Source: JAWCQZ01 sp964486625
GTDB taxonomy: Archaea > Halobacteriota > Syntropharchaeia > JACQPP01
Direction: 5' to 3'
Length of the DNA stretch: 38,480 nt
NCBI GenBank assembly: GCA_964486625.1
Contig: CAZANW010000011.1
Span: forward strand, 1 to 38,480
Shown here piece after piece: positions 30,360-37,919 of the stretch (position 1 is its first letter; the number at the start of each line of letters is the position of its first letter). Below the pieces are notes generated by a model. It was not told the origin of the DNA. It was given only the letters and a program-made list of their open reading frames with translations, and did not search any database. Both the position numbers and the translations under genes were made by a program.

Positions 30360-31345
30360 CGCCTCATCCGGAAAGCCCTCCGCGCCATCCGGCTCCCAGC
30401 GGGGGGTCCGGGCCCCCTCTCCTCCCGCAAACTGCGGCCGGTGTAGTGGAGGAAGACATCTTCCAGGTGGGCCCCCTCCGCCTCAATCCCCCGGAGACGG
30501 AAGCCCCGGGGGAGGAGGTCGGCCAGCAGCGCCTCGGCCGCCTGGACGCTCTCCGCCGCGACCGTTGCATTTCCGTCGCCCGCCCCCTCCACCCGCAGGC
30601 CGGGTCCCTCCGGCAGCCGGGCCCCGGGAGGGGCCTCCAGTTGGAGCACGACCCGCCGCTGGGGGAGCCCGCGGCGGAGTTCGGCGGGGGAGCCCACCGC
30701 GGCGATGCGGCCCCGGTCGATGATGGCGATGCGGTCGCAGACCCTCTCCGCCTCCTCCATGTAGTGGGTGGTGAGGAAGATGGTGGTCCCGTGCTTCCGG
30801 CGGATGCCCTGGAGATACTCCCAGATGTAGCCGCGAGTCTGGGGGTCCAACCCCAGGGTGGGCTCGTCCAGGAAAAGGACCCGCGGGCGGTGGAGGAATG
30901 CCCCCGCCAGCTCCAGCCGCCGCTTCATCCCCCCGCTGTAGTGGCCCACCGGCTCCCCGGCCCGCTCCTCCAAGCCGACCGCCCGGAGGGCCTCCCCGAT
31001 TCGGCCCGCCCGCTCTGCGCGGGGTACGTCCACGAGTTTGGCAAGGATGAGCAGGTTCTCCCGGCCGGTGAGGTTGTCCTCGACCGTCAACTGCTGGGGG
31101 ATGTACCCGATAGACCGCCGCACCCGGTCGGGCTCCCGCACCACATCGTGGCCGTCGACGCGCGCCTCGCCGGAGGTCGGCCGGAGGAGGGTGGCGAGGA
31201 TGAGGATGGTGGTGGTCTTCCCGGCGCCGTTGGGTCCCAGGAAGCCGAAGACCTCCCCCTCCGGAATCGCCAGGGAGACCCCGTCCACGGCCCGGACCCC
31301 GGGGTAGGCCTTGACCAAATCGCGCGTTTCGACGGCCGCGGCCAT
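30356..31345 (-). CDS. ABC-2 exporter ATPase (DrrA-like)
   Basis: This 329-residue ATP-binding subunit has Walker A GPNGAGKTTT near residue 39, the Q-loop in IGYIPQQLTVEDNLTG, the signature HYSGGMKRRLELA near 135, Walker B VLFLDEPTLGLDP and the switch histidine in TTHYMEEAERV. A C-terminal ~100-residue extension, typical of DrrA/CcmA-like exporters, ends in a basic tail. It overlaps the permease gene by 4 nt. A 120-nt gap separates it from the small zinc-protein gene upstream. Confidence 0.92.
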   Translation of the reverse strand: MAAAVETRDLVKAYPGVRAVDGVSLAIPEGEVFGFLGPNGAGKTTTILILATLLRPTSGEARVDGHDVVREPDRVRRSIGYIPQQLTVEDNLTGRENLLILAKLVDVPRAERAGRIGEALRAVGLEERAGEPVGHYSGGMKRRLELAGAFLHRPRVLFLDEPTLGLDPQTRGYIWEYLQGIRRKHGTTIFLTTHYMEEAERVCDRIAIIDRGRIAAVGSPAELRRGLPQRRVVLQLEAPPGARLPEGPGLRVEGAGDGNATVAAESVQAAEALLADLLPRGFRLRGIEAEGAHLEDVFLHYTGRSLREERGPGPPAGSRMARRAFRMRR

Positions 31346-31465
31346 TGGATGGATGGGCCGGGGAGAGAGAAAGCAGCGGGAAGAGCGGCGCCGGGACCTC
31401 CAGGACCCGGCCGGTGTCTGGAAGTCACTTCAGGGCTGCCGGCTTCCCCCGCGCAGAGACCGGAA

Positions 31466-31687
31466 TCACCCCCGGGCGGAGCGCCGAGAAGCCGGGAGGC
31501 CGAACGCCGCCGGGTCGGCTTTTCGCCGCCCCCCCGCGCCTCCTTCGGACGCGCGGGCCGCGCATTCCCGCGAGCAGAAGAGCCGGTCCTGCCAGATCCC
31601 CTTCCGCACGACGGGGCTCCCGGGGGGCTCTCCGCCGCAGTTGGCGCACGGGGGGAGGAGCGTCGTTGCGTGGATTGTCGCTTCCAT
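31466..31687 (-). CDS. Mini zinc protein, family member 2
   Basis: This 73-residue protein has CANCGGEPPGSPVVRK followed by DRLFCSRECAARA, the same 29-residue cysteine pattern as the proteins at 24639 and 34283 (C-x2-C-G-x6-P-x2-RK-x5-R-x-F-C-S-x2-C). The rest is low-complexity Gly/Arg/Ala. It lies upstream of the ABC exporter operon on the same strand and downstream of the phosphorylase operon, separated from each by about 75-120 nt. Confidence 0.6.
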   Translation of the reverse strand: MEATIHATTLLPPCANCGGEPPGSPVVRKGIWQDRLFCSRECAARASEGGAGGRRKADPAAFGLPASRRSARG

Positions 31688-31763
31688 GGGGAGGAAGCCC
31701 GCCGTCCGGGTTCAAAGCGGAATCCGTGTCACCGTGTCGGATGACAAGGGAGTTCTCCGGCTG

Positions 31764-33497
31764 CTACGCGGGCACCCCGCCGTTCCGGGGAGCGCGGTAG
31801 GCGTTGGCGAGGTACTGGGAGACCATGCGCTGGGCGTTGAAGAAGGAGCCGTTGAACGCAATGGTCGAGCGCATGACCCGGGCGTAGGCGGGGGGCTGCC
31901 GATAGAGAGGGAGAATGACTGCCTCCAGTTTCTGGTAGAGAGAGGCCACCTCCTTGGCGGGGTCGCTCTCCACCTCCGGGCCGTCCTCGATGGCCCACCC
32001 GGTCACCCCCTCGATGTGCCCCTCCACCCACCAGCCGTCGAGGACGCTCAGGCTCGGCACCCCGTTGAGGGCCGCCTTCATGCCGCTGGTGCCCGAGGCC
32101 TCCCAGGGCTTGTGGGGGGTGTTCAGCCAGAGGTCCACGCCGGAGCAGAGGAGCTTGGCCAGCGCCATGTCGTACTCCTCCAGGTAGACGACCGGCACAT
32201 CCGCCTCTAGGGCCGCGGCGGCCTCGAAGACGCGGCGGATGATGGCCTTCCCGCCTTCGTCCCGGGGGTGGGCCTTGCCCCCGAGGATGACCTGGAGGGG
32301 CCCGCGCTCCCGGGCCAGCCGCCGGAGCCGGTCGAGGTCGGAGAAGAGGAGATCCGCCCGCTTGTAGGCGGTGGCCCTCCGGGCGAACCCGAGGGTCACG
32401 GCCGAGAAGTTGAGCCGGTGGCCGGTCCGGGCCTCGACCTCCCGGAGCAGCGCCTGCTTGGCCTCCACGTGGGTGGCCCAAATCTCCTCGGCAGGGATGC
32501 GGATGGCATAGCGGAGGTAGCGGTTGTCGCGCCGCCACTGGGCCATCCTTCGGTCGTAGAGGCGGGCGAAGGAAGATGCCACCCAAGTGCTGGCGTGGAC
32601 GCCGTTGGTGATGTAGTTGATGGGGTAGCGGGGGAACAGGTCCTGGGAGACCTCCTCGTGACGCATGGAGACGCCGTTGACGTAGTGGGAGAGCGACAGG
32701 GCGAGATAGGTCATGTTCAGAGTCCCCTCGGGACAGCACCGGTTCTCCTCGATGGCCCGGGCGTATTTTTCGCCCAGGACCCGCCGGACCAGCCCCATGG
32801 GAAAGCGGTCGAGGGCCGCGGGGACCGGAGTGTGGGTGGTGAAGACGCACCGCTGGCGCACCGCCTCCCGGACCCCGGGGTCGGAAACCTGGAGGTCCCG
32901 CCCCGAGGTCCGCTCCTCCAAGAGGGCCAGGGTGATGAGCGCCGAGTGCCCCTCGTTCATGTGGTAGGCCTGCAGGGCGGAGTAGCCGAGCCTTCTCAGG
33001 AGGCTGATTCCCCCGAGGCCGAGCACGGCCTCCTGGCAGAGGCGATACCTCTCGTCCCCGCCGTAGAGACAATCGGTCAGGCCTCGGTCCTCGGGGGCGT
33101 TCTCGGGCAGGGCCGTGTCGAGGAGGTAGAGGGGGATGGCGTGCTGCGAGTTCCCCCGGACCACGTATCTCCAAGCGGCCACCTGGACCGGCCGCCCCTC
33201 GATGGTCACGGAGGCCCGGACCCGCGCCGGTTCCAGAAGTTCTTCCGGGTGCCACTCTACCGGTTCTTCGAGTTGGTTGCCCCGGGCATCCAGCCGCTGG
33301 TGGAAGTACCCCTTCCGGTTCAGCAGTGTGACGCCGACCATGGGCACACCCAGGTCGGCGGCCCCCCGGAGAGTGTCGCCCGCCAGGACCCCGAGCCCTC
33401 CGGCGTAGGTCGGCATGGCGGGGTCGATGCCCACCTCCATGGAGAAGTAGGCGATGGTCGCTGGAGGGGCGGGCTCCGGCGCATCGGGCCGGCTCAC
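31764..33497 (-). CDS. Alpha-glucan (glycogen/maltodextrin) phosphorylase, short form
   Basis: This 577-residue GT35-family phosphorylase releases glucose 1-phosphate from alpha-1,4-glucans. The N-terminal IAYFSMEVGIDPAMPTYAGGLGVLAGD is the archaeal/Thermotogales type. The PLP lysine is Lys474 in EASGTSGMKAALNG, with LDGWWVEG following. FTTHTPVPAALDRFP and NGVHASTWV are further active-site elements. The regulatory N-terminal region of large phosphorylases is absent. GTG 33497 is 5 nt after the UspA stop. Together with UspA and the genes upstream it forms a minus-strand operon. Glucose 1-phosphate would feed glycolysis, whose GAPDH and PGK are encoded divergently at 35219-37491. Confidence 0.92.
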   Translation of the reverse strand: MSRPDAPEPAPPATIAYFSMEVGIDPAMPTYAGGLGVLAGDTLRGAADLGVPMVGVTLLNRKGYFHQRLDARGNQLEEPVEWHPEELLEPARVRASVTIEGRPVQVAAWRYVVRGNSQHAIPLYLLDTALPENAPEDRGLTDCLYGGDERYRLCQEAVLGLGGISLLRRLGYSALQAYHMNEGHSALITLALLEERTSGRDLQVSDPGVREAVRQRCVFTTHTPVPAALDRFPMGLVRRVLGEKYARAIEENRCCPEGTLNMTYLALSLSHYVNGVSMRHEEVSQDLFPRYPINYITNGVHASTWVASSFARLYDRRMAQWRRDNRYLRYAIRIPAEEIWATHVEAKQALLREVEARTGHRLNFSAVTLGFARRATAYKRADLLFSDLDRLRRLARERGPLQVILGGKAHPRDEGGKAIIRRVFEAAAALEADVPVVYLEEYDMALAKLLCSGVDLWLNTPHKPWEASGTSGMKAALNGVPSLSVLDGWWVEGHIEGVTGWAIEDGPEVESDPAKEVASLYQKLEAVILPLYRQPPAYARVMRSTIAFNGSFFNAQRMVSQYLANAYRAPRNGGVPA

Positions 33498-33502
33498 GGG
33501 AG

Positions 33503-33949
33503 TCAGGCGGTGCGCCCCCCGACGAGGACCGGCGCTTCCACCGACTTCCCACCCGGCTGGGGGACCAGCAGAAGCGGGGTCCGGGAGACGTTGGAAACGT
33601 CCTGGGCGGTGGACTGGCGGAAGAACTTGTCCAGACCTTCGTACTGCATGTGGCCCATGACCATCAGGTCGTAGCCCAGGGCCATGCGGCCGATGGCGGC
33701 GGCGAGAGCGTCGGTGCCCCCTTCCACCTCCTCCATCTGAAAGGCGGCCCGGACCCCCTTGCCCCTGCAGAGGTCCGCGATGCTCTCCAGCCCCATGCGC
33801 CGCAGCGCCTTGGTGTCGGAACTCTCGTTCCGGAGGTTGACGGTCACCACCTTGAGGCTGGCCCCCATCATTTTGGCGTAGGCGATGGCGGCCATCATCA
33901 CCGGGTCGGACTCCCGGAGGGGGTCCACCGCGACGAGGATTTTCTTCAT
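33503..33949 (-). CDS. Universal stress protein (UspA-like)
   Basis: This 148-residue UspA-fold protein begins MKKILVAVDPLRESD. The DLMVMGHMQYEGLDKFFRQSTAQDVSNVSRTPLLLV segment holds the nucleotide-binding G-x2-G-x9-G-S/T-like region in degenerate form (MGHMQYEG in place of the usual MGTHG), so ATP binding is uncertain. It is typically induced by starvation and stress. The start overlaps the stop of the small FHPT-family gene (ATGA) and it is followed 5 nt later by the phosphorylase. Confidence 0.85.
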   Translation of the reverse strand: MKKILVAVDPLRESDPVMMAAIAYAKMMGASLKVVTVNLRNESSDTKALRRMGLESIADLCRGKGVRAAFQMEEVEGGTDALAAAIGRMALGYDLMVMGHMQYEGLDKFFRQSTAQDVSNVSRTPLLLVPQPGGKSVEAPVLVGGRTA

Positions 33950-34281
33950 TTGCCGTCGTGCTCCAGAACTCCCCTCAACTCCTGGTGCCTCTGGGCAATG
34001 ATTTTCTTGAACTCCTTCGTCTCCTTCCGGATGCGGCGGGCGGTCTCCTCGTCGCCCAGGTACTGGACCCAGTCGGCGACCCAGCCCGCCTGCTCCTCGG
34101 TGAACCTCTCCAGGTTCGCGTGGAGTTCGTCGAAGTTGCGGATGGCGAGGTCGCGGAGGTAGTAGGGTTCCCGCTCTGTCGGGTGGAAGAGTTTACGGGC
34201 CACCTCCACCACGGGCCGGGCGGCGGGCGGTGCCAGGGAGGGCCGCTCCGCGGGGGCCCGCCCTTTGCTTCTCTTGGACAT
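33946..34281 (-). CDS. Small FHPT-motif protein A, unknown family
   Basis: This 111-residue soluble protein has a basic, Ala/Pro-rich N-terminus followed by a helical domain: VARKLFHPTEREPYYLRDLAIRN, FDELHANLERF, TEEQAGWVADWVQYLGDEETARRIRKE. It aligns without gaps to the protein at 37610-37918, about half of 85 positions identical, including FHPT, WVADW, YLGD and ARRIR. The GD-x2-ARRI-like end recalls helical domains of archaeal stress-regulated proteins (for example DUF5752), but I do not claim homology. The ATG at 34281 follows the zinc-protein stop by 1 nt. Gene order is unknown gene, zinc protein, this gene, UspA, phosphorylase. Confidence 0.7.
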   Translation of the reverse strand: MSKRSKGRAPAERPSLAPPAARPVVEVARKLFHPTEREPYYLRDLAIRNFDELHANLERFTEEQAGWVADWVQYLGDEETARRIRKETKEFKKIIAQRHQELRGVLEHDGK

Positions 34282-34282
34282 C

Positions 34283-34459
34283 TCAGGCCCGCACCTCCGG
34301 CTGCGGACGCCGGGCATCCTCCGCCCGGAGGTGGGGGTCGAGGAGCCTCTGGTCGAAGAGCGAGACGCACTGGCCCGAGCAGAAGTGGCGCTCCTGCCAC
34401 ATCAATTTCCGCGTGATGGGCTGCGAGAGGACCGCCCGCCCGCACACCTCGCAGTTCAT
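34283..34459 (-). CDS. Mini zinc protein, family member 3
   Basis: This 58-residue protein starts MNCEVCGRAVLSQPITRK, then ERHFCSGQCVSLFDQRLLD. The 29-residue cysteine pattern is identical to the two other family members in the window, and the residues around FDQR resemble FDAR of member 1. It is too short to have anything but this domain. The start overlaps the stop of the upstream unknown gene (ATGA), and the FHPT gene follows, so it is translationally coupled on both sides. Confidence 0.65.
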   Translation of the reverse strand: MNCEVCGRAVLSQPITRKLMWQERHFCSGQCVSLFDQRLLDPHLRAEDARRPQPEVRA

Positions 34460-34869
34460 CCCGCCTCCCCGCAGGCGCCCCGGGCCATCCCCGGGCCCGC
34501 GTCCCGGCCCGCCGCCGGTGGCCCGGCGCACTCCCGCAGCCAGGCGTCGAGCATCATTCGGAAGCGTTCCAGGGCCCGGGTGGCCTCCGGGAACCGGCCC
34601 GAGCGGCCCAGGCGCCTCACGTCCTCCCAGAGGAGGCGGACCTCCCATGATTCTCCGGTGTCCAGGGGCAGGTCCTTCACGCAGCGGAGGAATTCCAGGT
34701 CCGCCTCCGCCAGGAGAATGAGGGCGGGGCCGGGGGGGGATGGGAGGGCCTGGGCGAGCTCTTCGAGGAGCCCGTACAGGAGGGGGGGCGGCCCCGCCGT
34801 CACAGGTGGAACCAGGCCGACCTGTCCCGCGGGACTCTTGTTCGGTGAGGTCCGGGAGAGGCGCTCCAT
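34456..34869 (-). CDS. Unknown leucine-rich helical protein
   Basis: This 137-residue protein is not recognised. The first ~30 residues are Pro/Ser/Gly-rich. The middle (LLYGLLEELAQAL to VRLLWEDVRRLGRSGRFPEATRALERFRMMLDAWLREC) predicts several amphipathic helices. No cysteine pairs or membrane helix are seen. It is the first gene of the operon ending in the phosphorylase. A minus-strand CTTTTGG about 27 nt upstream could be its TATA element. Confidence 0.5.
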   Translation of the reverse strand: MERLSRTSPNKSPAGQVGLVPPVTAGPPPLLYGLLEELAQALPSPPGPALILLAEADLEFLRCVKDLPLDTGESWEVRLLWEDVRRLGRSGRFPEATRALERFRMMLDAWLRECAGPPAAGRDAGPGMARGACGEAG

Positions 34870-35218
34870 GGTCCCAATCCCCAGGAGTCATCGAGGTCCA
34901 AAAGGGCTCGCCCGTCATCCACGGGGGTGACAGCCTCCTGCCCGAAACGGCCGCTTGTCTGTGGATTACGATTCCTACGTGTTTCTATATGAAATACAAC
35001 GCCGCACTGCCAGGACCCGGCTCCAACCCGGGGCAGGAATCCCGTCATCCTCCTCGGGGACAGACCAACTCTTTTGGAGTTTCAGGCCGCCGTTTCAGTG
35101 GGACCATGAAACGCGCCTGTTCGAGCCCGGCATTTGCAGGGAAAACAGGGGAATTCCACATGGCCCCGCTTCTCGCGGCGGAGGGCTCCCGCCTTCTCGG
35201 GCCACCCGGGGTGTTCCG
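34870..35218. other. Divergent intergenic region before GAPDH
   Basis: About 349 bp lies between divergent starts at 34869 (minus) and 35219 (plus). The clearest promoter element is TTTCTATATGAAATAC (34982-34997), an AT-rich TATA-like core with near-dyad TTTC/GAAA ends. Plus-strand transcription from it would begin near 35016, leaving GAPDH a leader of about 200 nt. No gene, tRNA or terminator is recognised. The in-frame extension of GAPDH upstream to 34955 and a 77-codon frame at 34989-35222 lack protein-like composition. Confidence 0.5.
34982..34997. promoter_or_regulatory. TATA-like core with dyad flanks
   Basis: TTTCTATATGAAATAC holds TATAT flanked by TTTC and GAAA, which are reverse complements. 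Its symmetry may allow both divergent operons to start here or may be a regulator site. It is about 220 nt before the GAPDH ATG and 115 nt before the divergent ATG at 34869, so neither would be leaderless. Confidence 0.4.
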
Positions 35219-36220
35219 ATGAGGAAGCCCCGGGTGGCCATCAACGGTTTCGGCCGCATCGGTCGGAACACGCTGAGGGTGGGTCTGGGGCGCAACGTTG
35301 AGTTTGTGGCGGTGAACGACCTCACCGACGCCAAGACCCTGGCCCACCTCCTCAAGTGGGACTCGGTCCACGGGCCCCTGGACCGGCCCGTCGGAAATAA
35401 CGGCCGGGGAATCTCCGTGGACGGCCAGGAGATTCAGGTCCTGGCCGAAAAGGACCCGGCGAAACTGCCCTGGGACGACCTCGCGGTGGATGTAGTCATC
35501 GAGTCCACGGGGCGGTTCACCGACCGGGCCAACGCGTCGAAACACTTGGACGCGGGCGCCGGGAAAGTCGTCATTTCGGCCCCGAGCAAGGACGCCGACG
35601 CGACGGTGGTGGTGGGGGTCAACGAGGGGGCCTACGACCCGGCCAGGCACCGGGTCATCTCCAACGGCTCCTGCACGACGAACTGCCTCGCCCCTGTGGC
35701 CAAGGTGCTCCACGAGAAGTTCGGAATCAAGCAGGGGTTCATGACCACGATTCACGCCTACACCAATGACCAGAGCCTCCTCGACTTCCCCCACAAGGAC
35801 CTGCGCCGGGCCCGGGCCGCCGCCATGTCCATCATCCCCACCACCACGGGGGCCGCATCGGCCATCCACCAGGTCCTTCCCGCGCTGAAAGGGCGGATGG
35901 ACGGCATCGCCCTGCGGGTCCCGACCGCGAACGTCTCCCTGATTGACCTGAACGCGGTCTTGGAGGCTCCGGGGACCAAGGAGCAGGTCAACGCGGCCTT
36001 CGAGGAGGCCGCCCGGGGGTCCCTGAAGGGCATTCTGGACTACACGGAGCAGCCCCTGGTGAGCGCCGATTTCAACGGCAACCCCTTCAGCGCCGTGGTG
36101 GACGGCATGTCCACCAACTCCAACGGGAGCCTCGCCAAGGTCTTCGCCTGGTACGACAACGAGTGGGCCTACTCCTGCCGGCTCGTGGACCTCGTCGAGC
36201 GCATCGGAAATCGCCGGTAG
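35219..36220 (+). CDS. gap: Glyceraldehyde-3-phosphate dehydrogenase, bacterial type
   Basis: This 333-residue phosphorylating GAPDH converts glyceraldehyde 3-phosphate to 1,3-bisphosphoglycerate. The Rossmann motif is NGFGRIGR; Asp in VNDLTD (about residue 34) favours NAD+; catalytic Cys152 is in SNGSCTTNCLAP; the active-site His is in TTIHAYTNDQ. This is the class I bacterial/eukaryotic enzyme, not the archaeal class II form, implying past lateral transfer. ATG 35219 is at the first beta strand and GGGGTG precedes it by about 6 nt. PGK follows after 2 nt. Confidence 0.95.
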   Translation: MRKPRVAINGFGRIGRNTLRVGLGRNVEFVAVNDLTDAKTLAHLLKWDSVHGPLDRPVGNNGRGISVDGQEIQVLAEKDPAKLPWDDLAVDVVIESTGRFTDRANASKHLDAGAGKVVISAPSKDADATVVVGVNEGAYDPARHRVISNGSCTTNCLAPVAKVLHEKFGIKQGFMTTIHAYTNDQSLLDFPHKDLRRARAAAMSIIPTTTGAASAIHQVLPALKGRMDGIALRVPTANVSLIDLNAVLEAPGTKEQVNAAFEEAARGSLKGILDYTEQPLVSADFNGNPFSAVVDGMSTNSNGSLAKVFAWYDNEWAYSCRLVDLVERIGNRR

Positions 36221-36222
36221 CC

Positions 36223-37491
36223 ATGGCTCCCGCGGGGCGGAACGACGGAGACCTCGAAGATTTCGAGACCTTGGACGACTATCCGGTGGCGGGCAAGACC
36301 GTGCTCGCGCGGGTGGACCTGAACAGCCCGGTGGACAAGGGGAAGGTGTCCCTCTCGGACCGCATCAAGGAGCACGGCCGCACCACCCTCCGCGAACTCG
36401 CGGAGGGGAACGCGCGCACCGTGGTCCTGGCCCACCAGGGGAGGCCGGGTCACGAAGACTTCATCGGCCTGGAGCAGCACGCCAAACTTCTGGAGCCCTT
36501 CGTGGGCCGCCCGGTGAGCACCGTGGACGACGTCGCGGGGCCTCTGGCCCGGGCCGTCATTCGGGAACTCCAGCCGGGAGAGGTCCTCCTCCTGGGGAAC
36601 GTCCGCGCGGTCCCCGACGAGACGGCGGAGAGGACGCCCGAGGAGCACTCCCGCGGCCTCCTGGTGAAGGCCCTGGCCCCCCTGGCGGACCTCTTCGTGA
36701 GCGACGCCTTCTCCGCCTCCCACCGGAGCCACGCCTCTGTGGTGGGGTTCACCGCCGCCCTCCCGTCCGTCGCCGGACGGGTGATGGAGAGGGAACTCCG
36801 CGCCCTCGACAGGGTCTCCCGGGGCCCCGAGGAGCCGGTGGTCTACCTCCTGGGCGGAGCGAAGCCGGCGGACTCCTTCCGGGTGATGCGCCACGTCCTC
36901 TCCGCGGGGAGGGGCGGGGCCCTGCCGGCCGGCGGCACGGCGGGGAACGCCATCCTCGCCTGCGGCATGGTGGGCAACATTTTCCTGCTGGCCCGGCACG
37001 GCGGCCTCGGGCCCTTCGCCTCGTACCGCGACGACGTGGACGCCCTGAACGGGAAGGTCCAGGTCCCCTCCGATCTCGCGGTGGCGGAAGGTGCGCGAAG
37101 AAGGGAGATTCCCGCATCGGAAATCTCCCCGGGCAACTGGCCCCTGGATATCGGCCCGGAGACCGTGGAGCGCTACCGGGCCGCGCTCTCCAGAGCCCGG
37201 ACCATCATCGCGAACGGCCCTCCCGGCAAGTACGAGGCAGAGGCGTTTTCCCAGGGCACCCGGGCCCTCTTCCAGGCGGTCTCTGAGTCCCGCGGGTTCA
37301 CCGTCATCGGCGGCGGCGATACACTGGCCGCCCTGGACGCCCTCGGCATCCCCCGGGAGAGGTTCTCGTGCGTGAGCCTCGGGGGCCACGCCCTCCTCGA
37401 TTACCTGGCGGGCATCCCGCTGCCCGGGGTGGAGGCGCTGAGAAGGCTCCCGGCATCCCGCCGGCGGAGACCGGAGGTGGCCTATGCGTAG
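36223..37491 (+). CDS. pgk: Phosphoglycerate kinase, archaeal type
   Basis: This 422-residue kinase interconverts 1,3-bisphosphoglycerate and 3-phosphoglycerate with ADP/ATP. The N-domain has VLARVDLNSPVDKGKVSLSDRIKEH, LAHQGRPGHEDF, and GNVRAVPDETAERTPEEHSRGLLVKALAPLADLFVSDAFSASHRSHAS, the archaeal version of the ENVRF element. The C-domain has YLLGGAKPADSFRV, GNIFL, IIANGPPGKYEAEAF and TVIGGGDTLAAL. ATG 36223 lies 2 nt after the GAPDH stop. The upstream frame to 36163 overlaps GAPDH and is not used. The pairing with a bacterial-type GAPDH suggests that only gap was replaced. Confidence 0.94.
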   Translation: MAPAGRNDGDLEDFETLDDYPVAGKTVLARVDLNSPVDKGKVSLSDRIKEHGRTTLRELAEGNARTVVLAHQGRPGHEDFIGLEQHAKLLEPFVGRPVSTVDDVAGPLARAVIRELQPGEVLLLGNVRAVPDETAERTPEEHSRGLLVKALAPLADLFVSDAFSASHRSHASVVGFTAALPSVAGRVMERELRALDRVSRGPEEPVVYLLGGAKPADSFRVMRHVLSAGRGGALPAGGTAGNAILACGMVGNIFLLARHGGLGPFASYRDDVDALNGKVQVPSDLAVAEGARRREIPASEISPGNWPLDIGPETVERYRAALSRARTIIANGPPGKYEAEAFSQGTRALFQAVSESRGFTVIGGGDTLAALDALGIPRERFSCVSLGGHALLDYLAGIPLPGVEALRRLPASRRRRPEVAYA

Positions 37492-37609
37492 CGGTGTCAC
37501 TTCTCCCCGCGACAAGCAAGCCGTTAAGGGCCTCCCGGATGAAACCCCCAGGGAATGGCGGAGCGTTCTCCTCCCCCGGCGGCGGACCGCCGGGCGGAAG
37601 GGGCCTGAG

Positions 37610-37918
37610 ATGGCGGTGTCCAAGACCCGGGCCGCCGCCCGGCCCCTGGCAGATTTGGCCCGCAGCATGTTCCACCCCACCGACCGCCAGCCCTACTGGC
37701 TCGGGGACCGGGCCATCGGAAACCTGGAGGAACTCGCGGCGAACGTGGAGAAGTTCGGCGAGGAGCAGGCGGCCTGGGTCGCAGACTGGCTCGACTACCT
37801 CGGGGATGCGGAGGTGGCCCGGCGAATCCGCGTGCAGGCCGCACGGTTGAGACCCATCGTCACGGAGCGCTATCGCCAGTTGAAGGAGGCCCTCGATGAG
37901 GAGAAAAAGTGGGATTGA
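37610..37918 (+). CDS. Small FHPT-motif protein B, unknown family
   Basis: This 102-residue soluble helical protein has LADLARSMFHPTDRQPYWLGDRAIGN, then LEELAANVEKF and EEQAAWVADWLDYLGDAEVARRIR. It is a clear paralogue of the protein at 33946-34281. The frame is open from ATG 37484, overlapping pgk by 8 nt, but ATG 37610 is preferred because the N-terminus then matches the paralogue's short basic start; residues before it have no counterpart. It is followed 1 nt later by hsp20. The family sits beside a stress protein in both divergent operons. Confidence 0.7.
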   Translation: MAVSKTRAAARPLADLARSMFHPTDRQPYWLGDRAIGNLEELAANVEKFGEEQAAWVADWLDYLGDAEVARRIRVQAARLRPIVTERYRQLKEALDEEKKWD

Positions 37919-37919
37919 G

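Noticed and set aside
34989..35222. 77-codon plus-strand frame ending in an ATGA overlap with GAPDH
   Set aside because: Its ATG lies within the TATA-like core, so it would precede the transcription start; composition is not protein-like.
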